Program-made: the position numbers and the translations under genes
From: Treponema sp.
GTDB lineage: Bacteria; Spirochaetota; Spirochaetia; Treponematales; Treponemataceae
Assembly: GCA_017550685.1 (NCBI GenBank)
Contig: JAFZOJ010000050.1
Coordinates: 62,001 to 126,000, forward strand
Length of the DNA: 64,000 nucleotides
Reading direction: 5' to 3'
The notes under the pieces: generated by a model
What the model was told of the DNA's origin: nothing
Databases searched by the model: none
What the model saw: only the letters and a program-made list of their open reading frames with translations
Shown: positions 35,284-43,856 of the stretch, piece by piece
Layout of the letters: each line of letters opens with the position of its first letter
Numbering within the stretch: position 1 is the first letter of the stretch

Positions 35284-35934
35284 CTAATGACTTGTCCACT
35301 CAATTGCCATCTGCCTTAGTTCGGCGGAGGTGTTGCAGTGGAGTTTTTGTTTCATGTTTTCTTTGTGGGTGTCTATGGTTTTGATGCTCAGGTTCAGCTT
35401 GCCGGCAATTTCGACGGTGCCAAGGCCTTTGCCTATGAGGGTGAAAATCTGGAGCTGGCGGTCGGAGAGGGTAGAGATTAAATCAAAAGGTTCTTTGTCC
35501 TTGTTTGGGTTGCCTTCGGCGGCATGCTCGTTGAGTCTGTTTTTTTCGTTTTCGCTAAGATAGATTCCACCGTTTATAACTGTTGTAATAGCCTGGGTTA
35601 CGTTGGCTTCGGCTGCTTCCTTCATTATATAACCTTTGGCTCCTGCCTTGAGTGCGCGTTCGGCATAAAAACGTTCATCATGCATAGAAATTACAAGAAT
35701 CTTTGTCTGCGGCGAAATTGAAAGAATATCCTTAATCAAATCAAGACCATCTTCGGTACCAAGATTTAAATCTACAATTGCTAAAGAAGGCGGCTGGTCT
35801 GTTACCATGGCAACAGTTTCGGCCTTGTTCTTGGCAATGCCTGTAACCTTAAATGCTTCCTGAGTTTCTATGAGCTGTGCAAGCCCCCTGCTGAAAAGCG
35901 GATGATCATCAATTATAATTACCGAATATTCCAT
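35284..35934 (-). CDS. NarL/FixJ-type response regulator
   Basis: 216 residues: an N-terminal receiver domain (IIIDDHPLFSRG, phosphoacceptor Asp in AIVDLNLG, Lys in KGYIMKEA) and a C-terminal LuxR-type helix-turn-helix (SDRQLQIFTLIGKGLGTVE, KTIDTHKENMKQKL). It is a DNA-binding transcription factor activated by phosphorylation. The divergent histidine kinase at 35980 is the obvious partner, with only 45 bases between the two start codons. The start has TATTAT 6 bases upstream on its strand and no ribosome binding site. Confidence 0.93.
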   Translation of the reverse strand: MEYSVIIIDDHPLFSRGLAQLIETQEAFKVTGIAKNKAETVAMVTDQPPSLAIVDLNLGTEDGLDLIKDILSISPQTKILVISMHDERFYAERALKAGAKGYIMKEAAEANVTQAITTVINGGIYLSENEKNRLNEHAAEGNPNKDKEPFDLISTLSDRQLQIFTLIGKGLGTVEIAGKLNLSIKTIDTHKENMKQKLHCNTSAELRQMAIEWTSH

Positions 35935-35979
35935 AAATATATAATATCATATTTTTTAAAAGAATAGTATAATAATCGT
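35935..35979. promoter_or_regulatory. Compact divergent promoter of the two-component pair
   Basis: TATAAT (35968-35973, plus strand) lies 6 bases before the kinase ATG, and TATTAT (35946-35941, minus strand) lies 6 bases before the regulator ATG. Both messages are predicted leaderless. The -35 regions are weak and overlap, which would allow joint control by the regulator. Confidence 0.5.
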
Positions 35980-38049
35980 ATGCGTATCGGACTTGTTTTA
36001 AACATTCTGGAAGAAGATTATCAGATATCGCTGTACAGGGGAATTAAAAAACGTGCGTCAGAGCTTGGCATTCAGATTATGTGTTTTCAGGAAGAAAATA
36101 CACAGTTTTTGTCAAATGCTTTTATTGGTTCTTTTGCCCGTAAGGATTATTTTGCCCTTGATGGCATTATTCTGCTTACTTCGGTTATTGTAGACAGCTG
36201 TACGCTTAACACCAAAGAAGATATTCAGCAGATCTGTGGCAATGTTCCCGTAATTTCTGTAGGCCAGAAAATCGAAGGCATTCCGTCGCTCCTCATTCAA
36301 ACTGATAATTCCATGAACGAGCTTCTGGAACATCTTGTAATTAATCACGGTTATAAAAAGTTTTTGTATATAAGCGGTTCGCAGACCCACCAGGACGCCA
36401 TCATACGAGAAGAGCTTTTTGTCCGCATCATTCAAAACTTTCAGAAAAAAGACAAGGACATAAAATATTCCATAAAATACGGAGACTTTAGGGAGCAGAG
36501 TGCCGTTAATGCGCTTGCATCTTTTGTAAACGAAAATCCCGGCGAGATTCCTGATGTTATTGTCTGCGCCAATGATAACATGGCAATTGGCGTGTACAAA
36601 TACCTTAAGCTCAACGAAGCAGCCTGTCCTAAATTTGCAGATGTTGCCGTAACCGGTTTTGATGATATTCCTCAGGGACAGTTTTCCATTCCTTCGCTTA
36701 CAACTGTTCATCAGCCGCTTGATACAATCGGCGAGCAGGCTGTTGATTTTATTTTTTCGCACGTAAAAGGCCAGTTCATCCCAATGGAAAAATATACAGG
36801 CTCCCATGTTGTTTACCGCGAATCCTGCGGCTGCGAAAAGGCAGAGCTCAAACCGGATGAAATCAATAGTTCCTTTGATAAGCTTCAGTCGTTCTATGTT
36901 TCTTCGGAACAGCTTTTGAATCTTGTAAGTGTTATGGGCCGCGACCTGAACCAGGAAAACGACCAGAAAAAGCTTGTTTCCATAATTGACTATAACATAA
37001 GCATTCTGGGCATCAAACATTTTTGCATATTAAAGTTCCCCGAAAAAATTGATCAGAGTATTCCGCTTTCTGATAATCCTTTGCATGTTGAGCCTGTTTA
37101 TGTCCGTTTTGACGGCAAGGTTATTAAGGAGCTGCCATTTAAAAAGGACCAGGAAATTACGCTTGGTGATTTTTATGAGTTTTTGAACAGTCTTAACAAT
37201 GGAAATGTTCCGCCTCTGGTTTTTAAAAATCTGAATGTCGGTGATGAATATACAGGCTGTATTCTTTATGATGCGCCGGACAATATTCTTCCATATGTTA
37301 TTCTTATTTCCGTAGATATTGCAATTGCACTTAAACGTACTGAACTGAACGAGATTCAGCAGCGCTATTCTGAATATCTGGAAAGCGAAGTTACCCGACG
37401 TATGCACGAGCTTGTAGAAGCAAACAGCAAACGTATGCAGGTAGAAGCCGAGGTTCTTAAAATAAGCGAAATTGAACGCCAGAGGTTCAGTAACGATCTG
37501 CATGATGATATATGCCAGAGGCTTGCAGGCATTTCCATGCTTTGCCGCAGTTATTCTCACGGTTCGGTAAAAAAAGAACAGATGGAAGAGCTTGCAGATT
37601 TAGTTGGAGATACTTTGCAGCGCACAAGACAGTATGCCCACGATTCTTATCCTGTAGATCTGGAAACACTTGGGCTTAATCACAGTCTGAATAATCTTTG
37701 TAATTCCTTTGAAAAACAGTCGGGCATTGCCTGCAACTACGAGTGGACTATACCCGAAGACCATGTTTTTGATAAAATACAAAAGCTCAATATTTTCAGA
37801 ATTATTCAGGAAGCACTGCACAATGTAATGAAGCATTCACAGGCAACCAAAGTAAACGTAAGCTGCAGCACTAAACAGAATAATGTCATCATTTGTGTAA
37901 GCGATAACGGAAAAGGCATGGCGGTTCCGGACGAAGCTTGTTTTGGAATTGGATTAAACTCCATGCATTACCGCGCTAATCAGATTGGTGCCAGCTTTGA
38001 TATAAATAATAGTAAGAACGGGGGCGTTTGTGTCCAGATCAAACTTTAA
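35980..38049 (+). CDS. Cytoplasmic histidine kinase with LacI-like sensor domain
   Basis: 689 residues, no signal peptide or TM helix. The first 285 residues follow the LacI/periplasmic-binding-protein type 1 effector fold (MRIGLVLNI, DGIILLTSVIVDS, VPVISVG, VAVTGFDDIPQG, TTVHQPLDTIGEQAVDFI). A Cys-rich ESCGC turn and a region of unknown fold follow, then a coiled coil from about 470. The C-terminus is a HisKA_3 dimerisation domain with the phosphorylated His in FSNDLHDDICQRLAGIS and an HATPase_c domain (IIQEALHNVMKHSQA, DNGKGM). It should sense a cytoplasmic ligand, probably a sugar, and phosphorylate the divergent NarL-type regulator. Confidence 0.88.
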   Translation: MRIGLVLNILEEDYQISLYRGIKKRASELGIQIMCFQEENTQFLSNAFIGSFARKDYFALDGIILLTSVIVDSCTLNTKEDIQQICGNVPVISVGQKIEGIPSLLIQTDNSMNELLEHLVINHGYKKFLYISGSQTHQDAIIREELFVRIIQNFQKKDKDIKYSIKYGDFREQSAVNALASFVNENPGEIPDVIVCANDNMAIGVYKYLKLNEAACPKFADVAVTGFDDIPQGQFSIPSLTTVHQPLDTIGEQAVDFIFSHVKGQFIPMEKYTGSHVVYRESCGCEKAELKPDEINSSFDKLQSFYVSSEQLLNLVSVMGRDLNQENDQKKLVSIIDYNISILGIKHFCILKFPEKIDQSIPLSDNPLHVEPVYVRFDGKVIKELPFKKDQEITLGDFYEFLNSLNNGNVPPLVFKNLNVGDEYTGCILYDAPDNILPYVILISVDIAIALKRTELNEIQQRYSEYLESEVTRRMHELVEANSKRMQVEAEVLKISEIERQRFSNDLHDDICQRLAGISMLCRSYSHGSVKKEQMEELADLVGDTLQRTRQYAHDSYPVDLETLGLNHSLNNLCNSFEKQSGIACNYEWTIPEDHVFDKIQKLNIFRIIQEALHNVMKHSQATKVNVSCSTKQNNVIICVSDNGKGMAVPDEACFGIGLNSMHYRANQIGASFDINNSKNGGVCVQIKL

Positions 38050-38659
38050 AGAAAGTAAGCTGTTTCATTTTTTTGATTTATTCTTTTCTTTTGCCAGGGT
38101 AGGACTTTTTACCTTTGGCGGCGGACTTGCCATGATGCCTATGCTGCAGAAGGAGCTTATAGAAAAAAGGCACTGGCTCACCGAAGAAGATTTAATTGAT
38201 TATTATGCAGTAGGGCAGAGTACACCGGGTATTATTGCCGTAAATGTTGCTACCTTTGTTGGCTACAGGCAGCTTGGAGTTCTGGGTGCCATTGTGGCCA
38301 CTCTTGGAATCATTTCGCCTTCTATATTAATTATCACATTGCTTGCAGGCGGCATTAATTCAATTTCGGAGTATCCAAAGGTGCAGGCGGCGCTCAAAGG
38401 CATAAATGTTGCGGTTGCGGCCCTGCTTACCAGTGTAATTTTTAAGTTTGCCAAAAAAACAATCAAAACTGTGTGGAATGCGCTTTTTATGCTGGCGGCT
38501 TTTGTGTGTATTTTCTGGTTTAAAGTGCCTTCTTTCATACTTATCGTGATTGCAATTGCTGCAGGATGCATAAATGTGGCCCGGTTGCGACGAAAAGAGG
38601 CGGGGCTTACCGAAAATGACGCTCCTGCAGCAGCTGATTCAAAGGAGGAGACAAAATGA
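38030..38659 (+). CDS. Chromate transporter family, half-length protein 1
   Basis: 209 residues with about six hydrophobic segments. It carries the CHR repeat motifs FTFGGGLAMMPMLQKEL and VGQSTPGIIAVNVATFVGY. Two half-length CHR proteins encoded together form one transporter in many bacteria. The family exports chromate, but most members are of unknown substrate. The start is the GTG at 38030, inside the end of the kinase gene, with GGGGG upstream; no later good start keeps the first helix. The last codons overlap the next gene (ATGA). Confidence 0.85.
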   Translation: MSRSNFKESKLFHFFDLFFSFARVGLFTFGGGLAMMPMLQKELIEKRHWLTEEDLIDYYAVGQSTPGIIAVNVATFVGYRQLGVLGAIVATLGIISPSILIITLLAGGINSISEYPKVQAALKGINVAVAALLTSVIFKFAKKTIKTVWNALFMLAAFVCIFWFKVPSFILIVIAIAAGCINVARLRRKEAGLTENDAPAAADSKEETK

Positions 38660-39228
38660 GCCTTGTTGCCTTGTGTTTTACCTTCTTTTATATAGGACTT
38701 TTTACAATCGGCGGTGGTGTCGTTGCCATTACGCTCATGCAGCAGACTATTGTTGCCCGCGGTCTTATAAGTCCTGAACAGTTTTACAATATGGTTGCCA
38801 TTTCCGAAAGTACTCCGGGACCAATCGGTATAAATATGGCTACCTACATTGGCTATAATCTTTACGGAATTCCAGGCAGTATCCTTACTTCTGTCTTTGA
38901 AGCCATGCCGTCGGTTATAATTATCCTGATTATTGCCCGTTTTCTGCAGAAATTTCACGAAAATCCGTTTGTAAAGGGTTCTCTGGCATTTCTGCGTCCT
39001 GTAACCACCGGTCTTATCCTTGTTCCTGCGGTGCAGGTATTCATTTTTGCACTTGTAAAGGTACCAGCGGAGTGGGGCGCACTGCTTACCCTTGACGGCT
39101 GGAAAAACCTTTTTGACTGGATAAGCCTTGCTTTTTACGCAGTATGTACCTTTTTGCTGTTCAAATTTAAAGCCCATCCTATTTTAATCATTGTGCTCGG
39201 CGCTGTGTTTGGAATTTTGTACTTCTGA
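38656..39228 (+). CDS. Chromate transporter family, half-length protein 2
   Basis: 190 residues, the second CHR half: FTIGGGVVAITLMQQTIV, then SESTPGPIGINMATYIGY, and several further TM helices. It overlaps its partner by 4 bases and has GGAGG upstream, so the two are translated together. The pair shares an operon with the LacI-sensor kinase, which may mean that this two-component system controls the transporter. The substrate is unknown. Confidence 0.85.
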   Translation: MSLVALCFTFFYIGLFTIGGGVVAITLMQQTIVARGLISPEQFYNMVAISESTPGPIGINMATYIGYNLYGIPGSILTSVFEAMPSVIIILIIARFLQKFHENPFVKGSLAFLRPVTTGLILVPAVQVFIFALVKVPAEWGALLTLDGWKNLFDWISLAFYAVCTFLLFKFKAHPILIIVLGAVFGILYF

Positions 39229-39230
39229 TA

Positions 39231-39258
39231 GATTGTCGGGTCAAGCCCGACAATGACA
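39231..39258 (+). repeat. Family B repeat (array copy 1)
   Basis: GATTGTCGGGTCAAG followed by CCCGACAATGACA. Consensus 28-base copy, two bases after the transporter stop codon. Confidence 0.92.
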
Positions 39259-39260
39259 TA

Positions 39261-39291
39261 TGTCATATTCGGGCTAATCCCGGCAATAACA
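39261..39291 (-). repeat. Family B repeat (array copy 2, diverged)
   Basis: TGTCATATTCGGGCTAAT followed by CCCGGCAATAACA. The two arms no longer match perfectly; it appears to join the ends of two different B variants. Confidence 0.75.
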
Positions 39292-39294
39292 CTT

Positions 39295-39327
39295 TGTCAT
39301 ATTCGGGCTTGACCCGAATATCTTTTT
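39295..39327 (+). terminator. Family B repeat (array copy 3) with T run
   Basis: TGTCATATTCGGGCTTG followed by ACCCGAATATCT. Stem ATATTCGGG/CCCGAATAT, then CTTTTTT. It is a compensated variant (arms changed together) and a likely terminator for the chromate transporter operon. Confidence 0.75.
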
Positions 39328-39344
39328 TACAAATCTCATAATAA

Positions 39345-39372
39345 GAGATCCCGAAACAAGTTCGGGATGACG
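39345..39372 (+). repeat. Family C repeat (array copy 4)
   Basis: GAGATCCCGAAACAAG followed by TTCGGGATGACG. Inverted arms ATCCCGAA/TTCGGGAT. The flank AATAAGAGAT is also present at the second consensus copy near 59017. Confidence 0.92.
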
Positions 39373-39439
39373 TTCCTATGCAGAAATTCCCCCCTCATGC
39401 CGATAATTATAAGACAAGTATAATTATCTGGAGTTAAGA

Positions 39440-42016
39440 ATGAAGAATTTTTCACCACGCGCAAAAGAAATTGTGTCCGTTCTTGCACAGGACGAAGCAC
39501 GCAAGCTTGGGAGCAAGCAGCTTTTGCCGGAACATGTTATTCTTGCAATGATAAAGAACAAGGAAGGCCTTGCATATCAGGTTTTTGACAAGCTTTTACT
39601 TGAACCGGACAACCTTCTTGAGTTTATAGAAAAATTCTTTGCCGACGAACGTGGAAACCCAACTCTGGAAAGTCTTCCTGTAAGCCGCCGCTATCAGCAG
39701 CTTATTGATATTGCAGATATTGAAGCAAACGCACTCCATAACGATTATATTGGTACAGAACATCTTTTGCTTGCAGCAATCCGCGAAGAAGGCAGCATTA
39801 CAAACCGCTTTTTCCTTGCCGCAGATTATACAATTATGGATGCCCGCTTTGTAGTAACCGAGCTCCAGTCAGAAAATAATTCTTCTATCCGCCAGGCCAG
39901 GGCAGAAAATCTTGTAGATACAGTATTCCGCAGCCTTTTGAGTGACGAAGTTACAAGCGGACTTTTTGATGTATTTGATGATAAAAAAGAAGGCGAAGGC
40001 CGCCGCGATAAAACCCAGAAAAAATCAAAGGAATCTTTCCTTTCTGAATACAGTCGTGACCTTACCCGTCTTGCACGCGAAAACAAGCAGGATCCTGTAG
40101 TAGGCCGCGATAAAGAAATTCATCGTGTAATTCAGATTCTTGCACGCAGAACAAAGAATAATCCTGTTTTGACAGGAGAGCCTGGAGTAGGTAAGACTGC
40201 CATTGTAGAAGGCCTTGCCCAGAAAATTGCAGCAGGTAAAGTTCCTGCAGATCTTCTTAAAAAACGAATCCTTTCGCTTGACCTTGCCGCAGTTGTTGCA
40301 GGTACAAAATACCGTGGTGAATTTGAAGAGCGCATGAAAAAGATTCTCAAAGAGCTTCAGGAAGACAAGAATATCATCCTGTTTATTGACGAGCTTCATG
40401 CAATCATTGGTGCCGGCGGAAACGAAGGTACAATGGATGCCAGCAATATCATGAAGCCTGCTCTATCACGCGGAGAAATCCAGATAATTGGTGCAACTAC
40501 AACAAAAGAATATACAAAACATATTGAACGCGACCTTGCCCTTGAACGACGCTTCCAGGTTGTAAAGGTAGAAGAGCCTAACACCGACGAAACAGAAAGC
40601 ATTTTGCAGGGAATCAAGGAAAAATACGAAAAGTATCACAACGTAATTTATTCAGACGATGTAATTCCAAATATTGTAAGGCTCAGTAAACGCTATCTTC
40701 CGGAAAAGGTTTTGCCGGATAAGGCAATTGACATTATGGACGAAGCCGGAGCCGCAAAGAAAATTCAGGAAGAAGAACGCCCTAGCGAGCTTGCCCTGCT
40801 TGAAGAAAAGAAAAAAGAACTCGAAGAAGAAAAGAGAAACCTTGTACTTAATCAGGATTACGAAAGTGCAGCCGTTGTGCGCGACAAGGTTATTGACCTT
40901 AAGAAAAAACTTAATCTATATACAAACATCTGGGAAAAGAACGGTGGACGTCCTGCCAAGGTAGTTACTGCTGCAGATATTGAACGAATCATAAGCGAAA
41001 TGACAGGCATTCCTGTAGAACAGATGACTGCCAGCGAAACAGAACGCATCATCCATATGGAAGACGAGCTTCACCGCACAGTTATTGGTCAGGACAGCGC
41101 AGTCAACCTTATTTCCGGGGCAATCCGCCGTAGCCGTGCAGGCATTTCTTCTCCAAAGCATCCGGTTGGTTCATTCATTTTCCTTGGACCTACAGGTGTC
41201 GGAAAAACCCAGCTTGCCAAGGCTCTTGCCAAATATCTTTTTGGTTCCGAAGATTCACTCATCCGCATAGATATGTCTGACTATATGGAAAAGCATAATG
41301 CCAGCCGTCTGGTTGGAGCGCCTCCGGGATATGTCGGTTATCAGGAGGGTGGTGTACTTACAGAAAAAGTGCGCCGTCATCCATATTCAGTTGTACTTCT
41401 TGATGAAATTGAAAAGGCACATCCTGATATCTTTAACCTCTTGCTTCAGATGCTCGAAGAAGGTGAACTGAGCGATAACCTTGGTCACACCGTAAACTTC
41501 CGCAACACTGTAATCATCATGACAAGTAATGCCGGAGCCCGTCAGATTACAAACGAAGGACGTGTGGGCTTTGGTTCAACAGAAGGTGTTATTCCTTACG
41601 AAGAAATTAAGGCCGGAGCAATGAACGAGCTTAAAAAGCTTTTGAATCCGGAGCTCATAAACCGTATTGACGATGTAATTGTTTTTGATGCCCTTAGCAA
41701 AAAACAGGTTTCTCAGATTCTGGACATTCAGCTTGCAGAGCTTGAGGAACGTCTTAAGGATAAAAAACTTAAAATCAGCATAAAACCAAAAGCCAAAGAA
41801 TATCTTATCGAACACGGCTACAATCCTGCCATGGGTGCCCGTCCTATGAAGCGCCTTATCCGCAAGGAAATCGAAGATCCGCTGTCTATAGAGATTCTTT
41901 CCAATCAGAATTCTGAACTTGACTTAGTGACTATCGAATGCAATTGTGATAAACTCAAGGTCAAACTTGTCAAGTCAGAGCCGGTAAAAGTTCCGGTCCT
42001 GGTTGAAAAGAAATAA
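39440..42016 (+). CDS. clpC: ClpC-type AAA+ unfoldase of the Clp protease
   Basis: 858 residues. N-terminal Clp-N repeats (about 1-145), first AAA+ module with Walker [11 protein letters not shown] and Walker [15 protein letters not shown], a middle region with a UVR motif ([20 protein letters not shown]), second AAA+ module with [15 protein letters not shown] and [13 protein letters not shown], and a C-terminal D2-small domain. A VGF loop (GRVGFGS) that docks ClpP is present. It unfolds proteins for ClpP; clpP is not in the window. The UVR motif supports ClpC over ClpA or ClpB. GGAG lies 8 bases before the ATG. The next base after the stop begins a composite repeat. Confidence 0.95.
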   Translation: MKNFSPRAKEIVSVLAQDEARKLGSKQLLPEHVILAMIKNKEGLAYQVFDKLLLEPDNLLEFIEKFFADERGNPTLESLPVSRRYQQLIDIADIEANALHNDYIGTEHLLLAAIREEGSITNRFFLAADYTIMDARFVVTELQSENNSSIRQARAENLVDTVFRSLLSDEVTSGLFDVFDDKKEGEGRRDKTQKKSKESFLSEYSRDLTRLARENKQDPVVGRDKEIHRVIQILARRTKNNPVLTGEPGVGKTAIVEGLAQKIAAGKVPADLLKKRILSLDLAAVVAGTKYRGEFEERMKKILKELQEDKNIILFIDELHAIIGAGGNEGTMDASNIMKPALSRGEIQIIGATTTKEYTKHIERDLALERRFQVVKVEEPNTDETESILQGIKEKYEKYHNVIYSDDVIPNIVRLSKRYLPEKVLPDKAIDIMDEAGAAKKIQEEERPSELALLEEKKKELEEEKRNLVLNQDYESAAVVRDKVIDLKKKLNLYTNIWEKNGGRPAKVVTAADIERIISEMTGIPVEQMTASETERIIHMEDELHRTVIGQDSAVNLISGAIRRSRAGISSPKHPVGSFIFLGPTGVGKTQLAKALAKYLFGSEDSLIRIDMSDYMEKHNASRLVGAPPGYVGYQEGGVLTEKVRRHPYSVVLLDEIEKAHPDIFNLLLQMLEEGELSDNLGHTVNFRNTVIIMTSNAGARQITNEGRVGFGSTEGVIPYEEIKAGAMNELKKLLNPELINRIDDVIVFDALSKKQVSQILDIQLAELEERLKDKKLKISIKPKAKEYLIEHGYNPAMGARPMKRLIRKEIEDPLSIEILSNQNSELDLVTIECNCDKLKVKLVKSEPVKVPVLVEKK

Positions 42017-42062
42017 GACTGTCGGGTCCCCTTCGACAAGCTCAGGGACCGAGACAATGACA
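42017..42062 (+). repeat. Composite repeat: family A nested in family B
   Basis: The outer parts GACTGTCGGG and GAGACAATGACA are B-like arms. The loop is a reverse family A copy, TCCCCTTCGACAAGC then TCAGGGACC. It abuts the clpC stop codon. Confidence 0.85.
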
Positions 42063-42074
42063 TTTGAGGTTTCT

Positions 42075-43034
42075 ATGAAAAAAATATTATTCTCTCTGGT
42101 TGCAGGATTAGTTCTGTGCGCAGGTGTTGCTGCACAGGAAATACATTTTGGTGTTTTAAATGGTCCCAGCTGTATTCCGGCAGGCTATCTTTTAGATGAT
42201 ACTTCTGCCGTAAAAGGTGCGGTGGTTTCTTACGAAAAATATGCTGACCCACAGGCTTTGCTTCCAAAAATGCTCAAGGGCGAAGTTGACATTGGCTTTT
42301 TGCCTGCAAATGTAGCCGCCAAGGTTTACAACAGCACAAATGGTGCAATTAAGGTTTGTGCAATTACAGGCAACGGAAACATTTCTCTTATTACGACAGA
42401 TCCTAACGTAAAACAGCTGGCAGACCTTAAGGGTAAAACTGTTGCAGTTGCAGGACAGGGTGCTACTCCAGAATATATGCTCCGCTACCTCCTGGAAAAA
42501 AGCGGTATACAGGCAGATACTCCTAAAGGTATTTCTCTTGATTTTTCTATTCCAACTGCACAGATTGCAGCCCAGCTCATTTCCGGAAAAATTGATTACG
42601 CCGTAGTGCCGGAGCCATTTGCAACTGTAGCCCAGACTAAGTCTGATAAGGTTTTTGTTGCAGTAGATTTTCAGAAGGAATATGAATATCTGGAAGGCAA
42701 GGGCAAGGTTTATCCGCTTACTGTGATGGTTGTTACCACTAAATTTGCAGAAGCTAATCCTAAGGCACTCAAGGCTTTCCTTAATGCTTACGAAAAATCT
42801 TATAAGAATACACTCAAAAATCCAAAGAAAGCCGGTGAACTTAGCGAAAAGTTTGAACTTGGACTTGCCGCTCCAATAGTTACAAAATCAATTCCAAAAG
42901 CAAACTATGTTTATATCCCTACCGCCGGCGGCAAAGCTCAGGAAAAAATCGAAGAGCTTTTGAATATTTTCTTAGCATTCGAGCCGTCGTCTATCGGTGG
43001 CAAGCTCCCTGACGAGGGGTTCTACTTTAAATAA
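42075..43034 (+). CDS. ABC transporter substrate-binding protein (NMT1/SsuA-like)
   Basis: About 320 residues. A signal peptide (ILFSLVAGLVLCAGVAAQ) leads into a type 2 periplasmic-binding fold. It has GVLNGPSCIPAG, VDIGFLPANVAAK, the LKGKTVAVAGQGATPEYM block and DYAVVPEPFATVAQ, typical of the NMT1/SsuA/ThiY-like group that binds sulfonates, pyrimidine precursors or related small molecules. The ligand is unknown. The start is ATG 42075 with TGAGG upstream; the longer frame from 42003 only translates the preceding repeat. With the permease and ATPase that follow it forms a complete importer. Confidence 0.9.
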   Translation: MKKILFSLVAGLVLCAGVAAQEIHFGVLNGPSCIPAGYLLDDTSAVKGAVVSYEKYADPQALLPKMLKGEVDIGFLPANVAAKVYNSTNGAIKVCAITGNGNISLITTDPNVKQLADLKGKTVAVAGQGATPEYMLRYLLEKSGIQADTPKGISLDFSIPTAQIAAQLISGKIDYAVVPEPFATVAQTKSDKVFVAVDFQKEYEYLEGKGKVYPLTVMVVTTKFAEANPKALKAFLNAYEKSYKNTLKNPKKAGELSEKFELGLAAPIVTKSIPKANYVYIPTAGGKAQEKIEELLNIFLAFEPSSIGGKLPDEGFYFK

Positions 43035-43042
43035 CAAATATA

Positions 43043-43090
43043 TGTCATTGTCGCGGTCCCTGAGGCTCTCGAAGGGTGACCCGACAATCT
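43043..43090 (-). repeat. Composite repeat: family A nested in family B
   Basis: The outer parts TGTCATTGTCG and GACCCGACAATCT are B arms. The loop carries a forward family A copy, GGTCCCTGAGGCT then CTCGAAGGG. It lies between the binding-protein and permease genes. Confidence 0.85.
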
Positions 43091-43097
43091 TTGGCTT

Positions 43098-43856
43098 ATG
43101 ACTAGACTTAAGACTTTGATAGCATACGTCCTCTCAATATTATTTATCCTTATTGTCTGGCTTGTGCTATCCCGTCTGGTAAACGCTCAGCTTATCCTGC
43201 CTGGTCCCGGCAAAGTCTTTGTTGCAATGCTACAGCTTTGTCAGACCAAAAAGTTCTGGATAAGCTTTGGGTATACGCTTTTGCGTGTGTTCCTTTCGTT
43301 TTTGATTTGTGTTATTGCGGGTACACTGCTTGGCGTACTGTGCGGTCTTTCTCCGTTTATGCACCACTTTTTTGAATTCCCGCTTGCCGTAATCCGCGCA
43401 ACCCCGGTTGTTGCAATTATATTGATTGCGCTGTTCTGGTTTAAGTCCGGTACAGTTCCTGTGTTTGTCTGTGTTTTGATGACACTGCCAATCATGACTA
43501 CTGCAGTTGCCAACGGCTTTTACAAAACAGATGAAAAACTTTCCGGCATGGCCCAGACCTTTAATTTTACCCGCCGCCAGATTTTCCGTTACATACAGCT
43601 GCCATCCCTCGTTCCATTTTTCTTAAACGGAATGGTAAGCACCTTTGGCCTTTCCTGGAAGGTCATAGCCGCAGGCGAAGTTCTAAGCCTCCCCAAAAAC
43701 GGAACCGGAACCTTACTTCAGCGCGCCCAGGTTCATCTTGAAACTCCATCCGTCATGGCAATTACAATCATCCTTGTTGCCGTAAGCTTTATTATAGAAA
43801 GACTTTTTATGCTGGTTGTAAAAAAGCTTTTGAAAAACCAGAGGGGTAGTGTATGA
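43098..43856 (+). CDS. ABC transporter permease (SsuC/ThiX-like)
   Basis: 252 residues with about six TM helices. The conserved EAA-type loop (GMAQTFNFTRRQIFRYIQLP) faces the ATPase, as in SsuC, TauC and ThiX permeases. It starts 63 bases after the binding-protein gene, with the composite repeat between them, and overlaps the ATPase gene by 4 bases. No clear ribosome binding site precedes the ATG; CTTTGG is all there is. Substrate unknown. Confidence 0.9.
   Translation: MTRLKTLIAYVLSILFILIVWLVLSRLVNAQLILPGPGKVFVAMLQLCQTKKFWISFGYTLLRVFLSFLICVIAGTLLGVLCGLSPFMHHFFEFPLAVIRATPVVAIILIALFWFKSGTVPVFVCVLMTLPIMTTAVANGFYKTDEKLSGMAQTFNFTRRQIFRYIQLPSLVPFFLNGMVSTFGLSWKVIAAGEVLSLPKNGTGTLLQRAQVHLETPSVMAITIILVAVSFIIERLFMLVVKKLLKNQRGSV

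Noticed and set aside
36112..37020. A 302-residue minus-strand frame opposite the sensor kinase
   Set aside because: Cys/Asn/Lys-rich with no motifs; the plus-strand frame is a complete kinase with recognised domains.
38263..39177. A 304-residue minus-strand frame opposite the chromate transporter genes
   Set aside because: The plus strand encodes two proteins with clear CHR motifs; the minus frame is a shadow.
39231..39372. CRISPR array at the four-repeat cluster
   Set aside because: The repeats differ from one another, are in mixed orientation and have only 2-20 base gaps; no cas genes are nearby.
42003..42074. N-terminal extension of the ABC binding protein
   Set aside because: It reads through a composite repeat. 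ATG 42075 has a ribosome binding site and starts a signal peptide.
42017..42074. TPP or similar riboswitch before the ABC importer
   Set aside because: The gap is filled by a composite repeat plus a ribosome binding site; there is no room for an aptamer.
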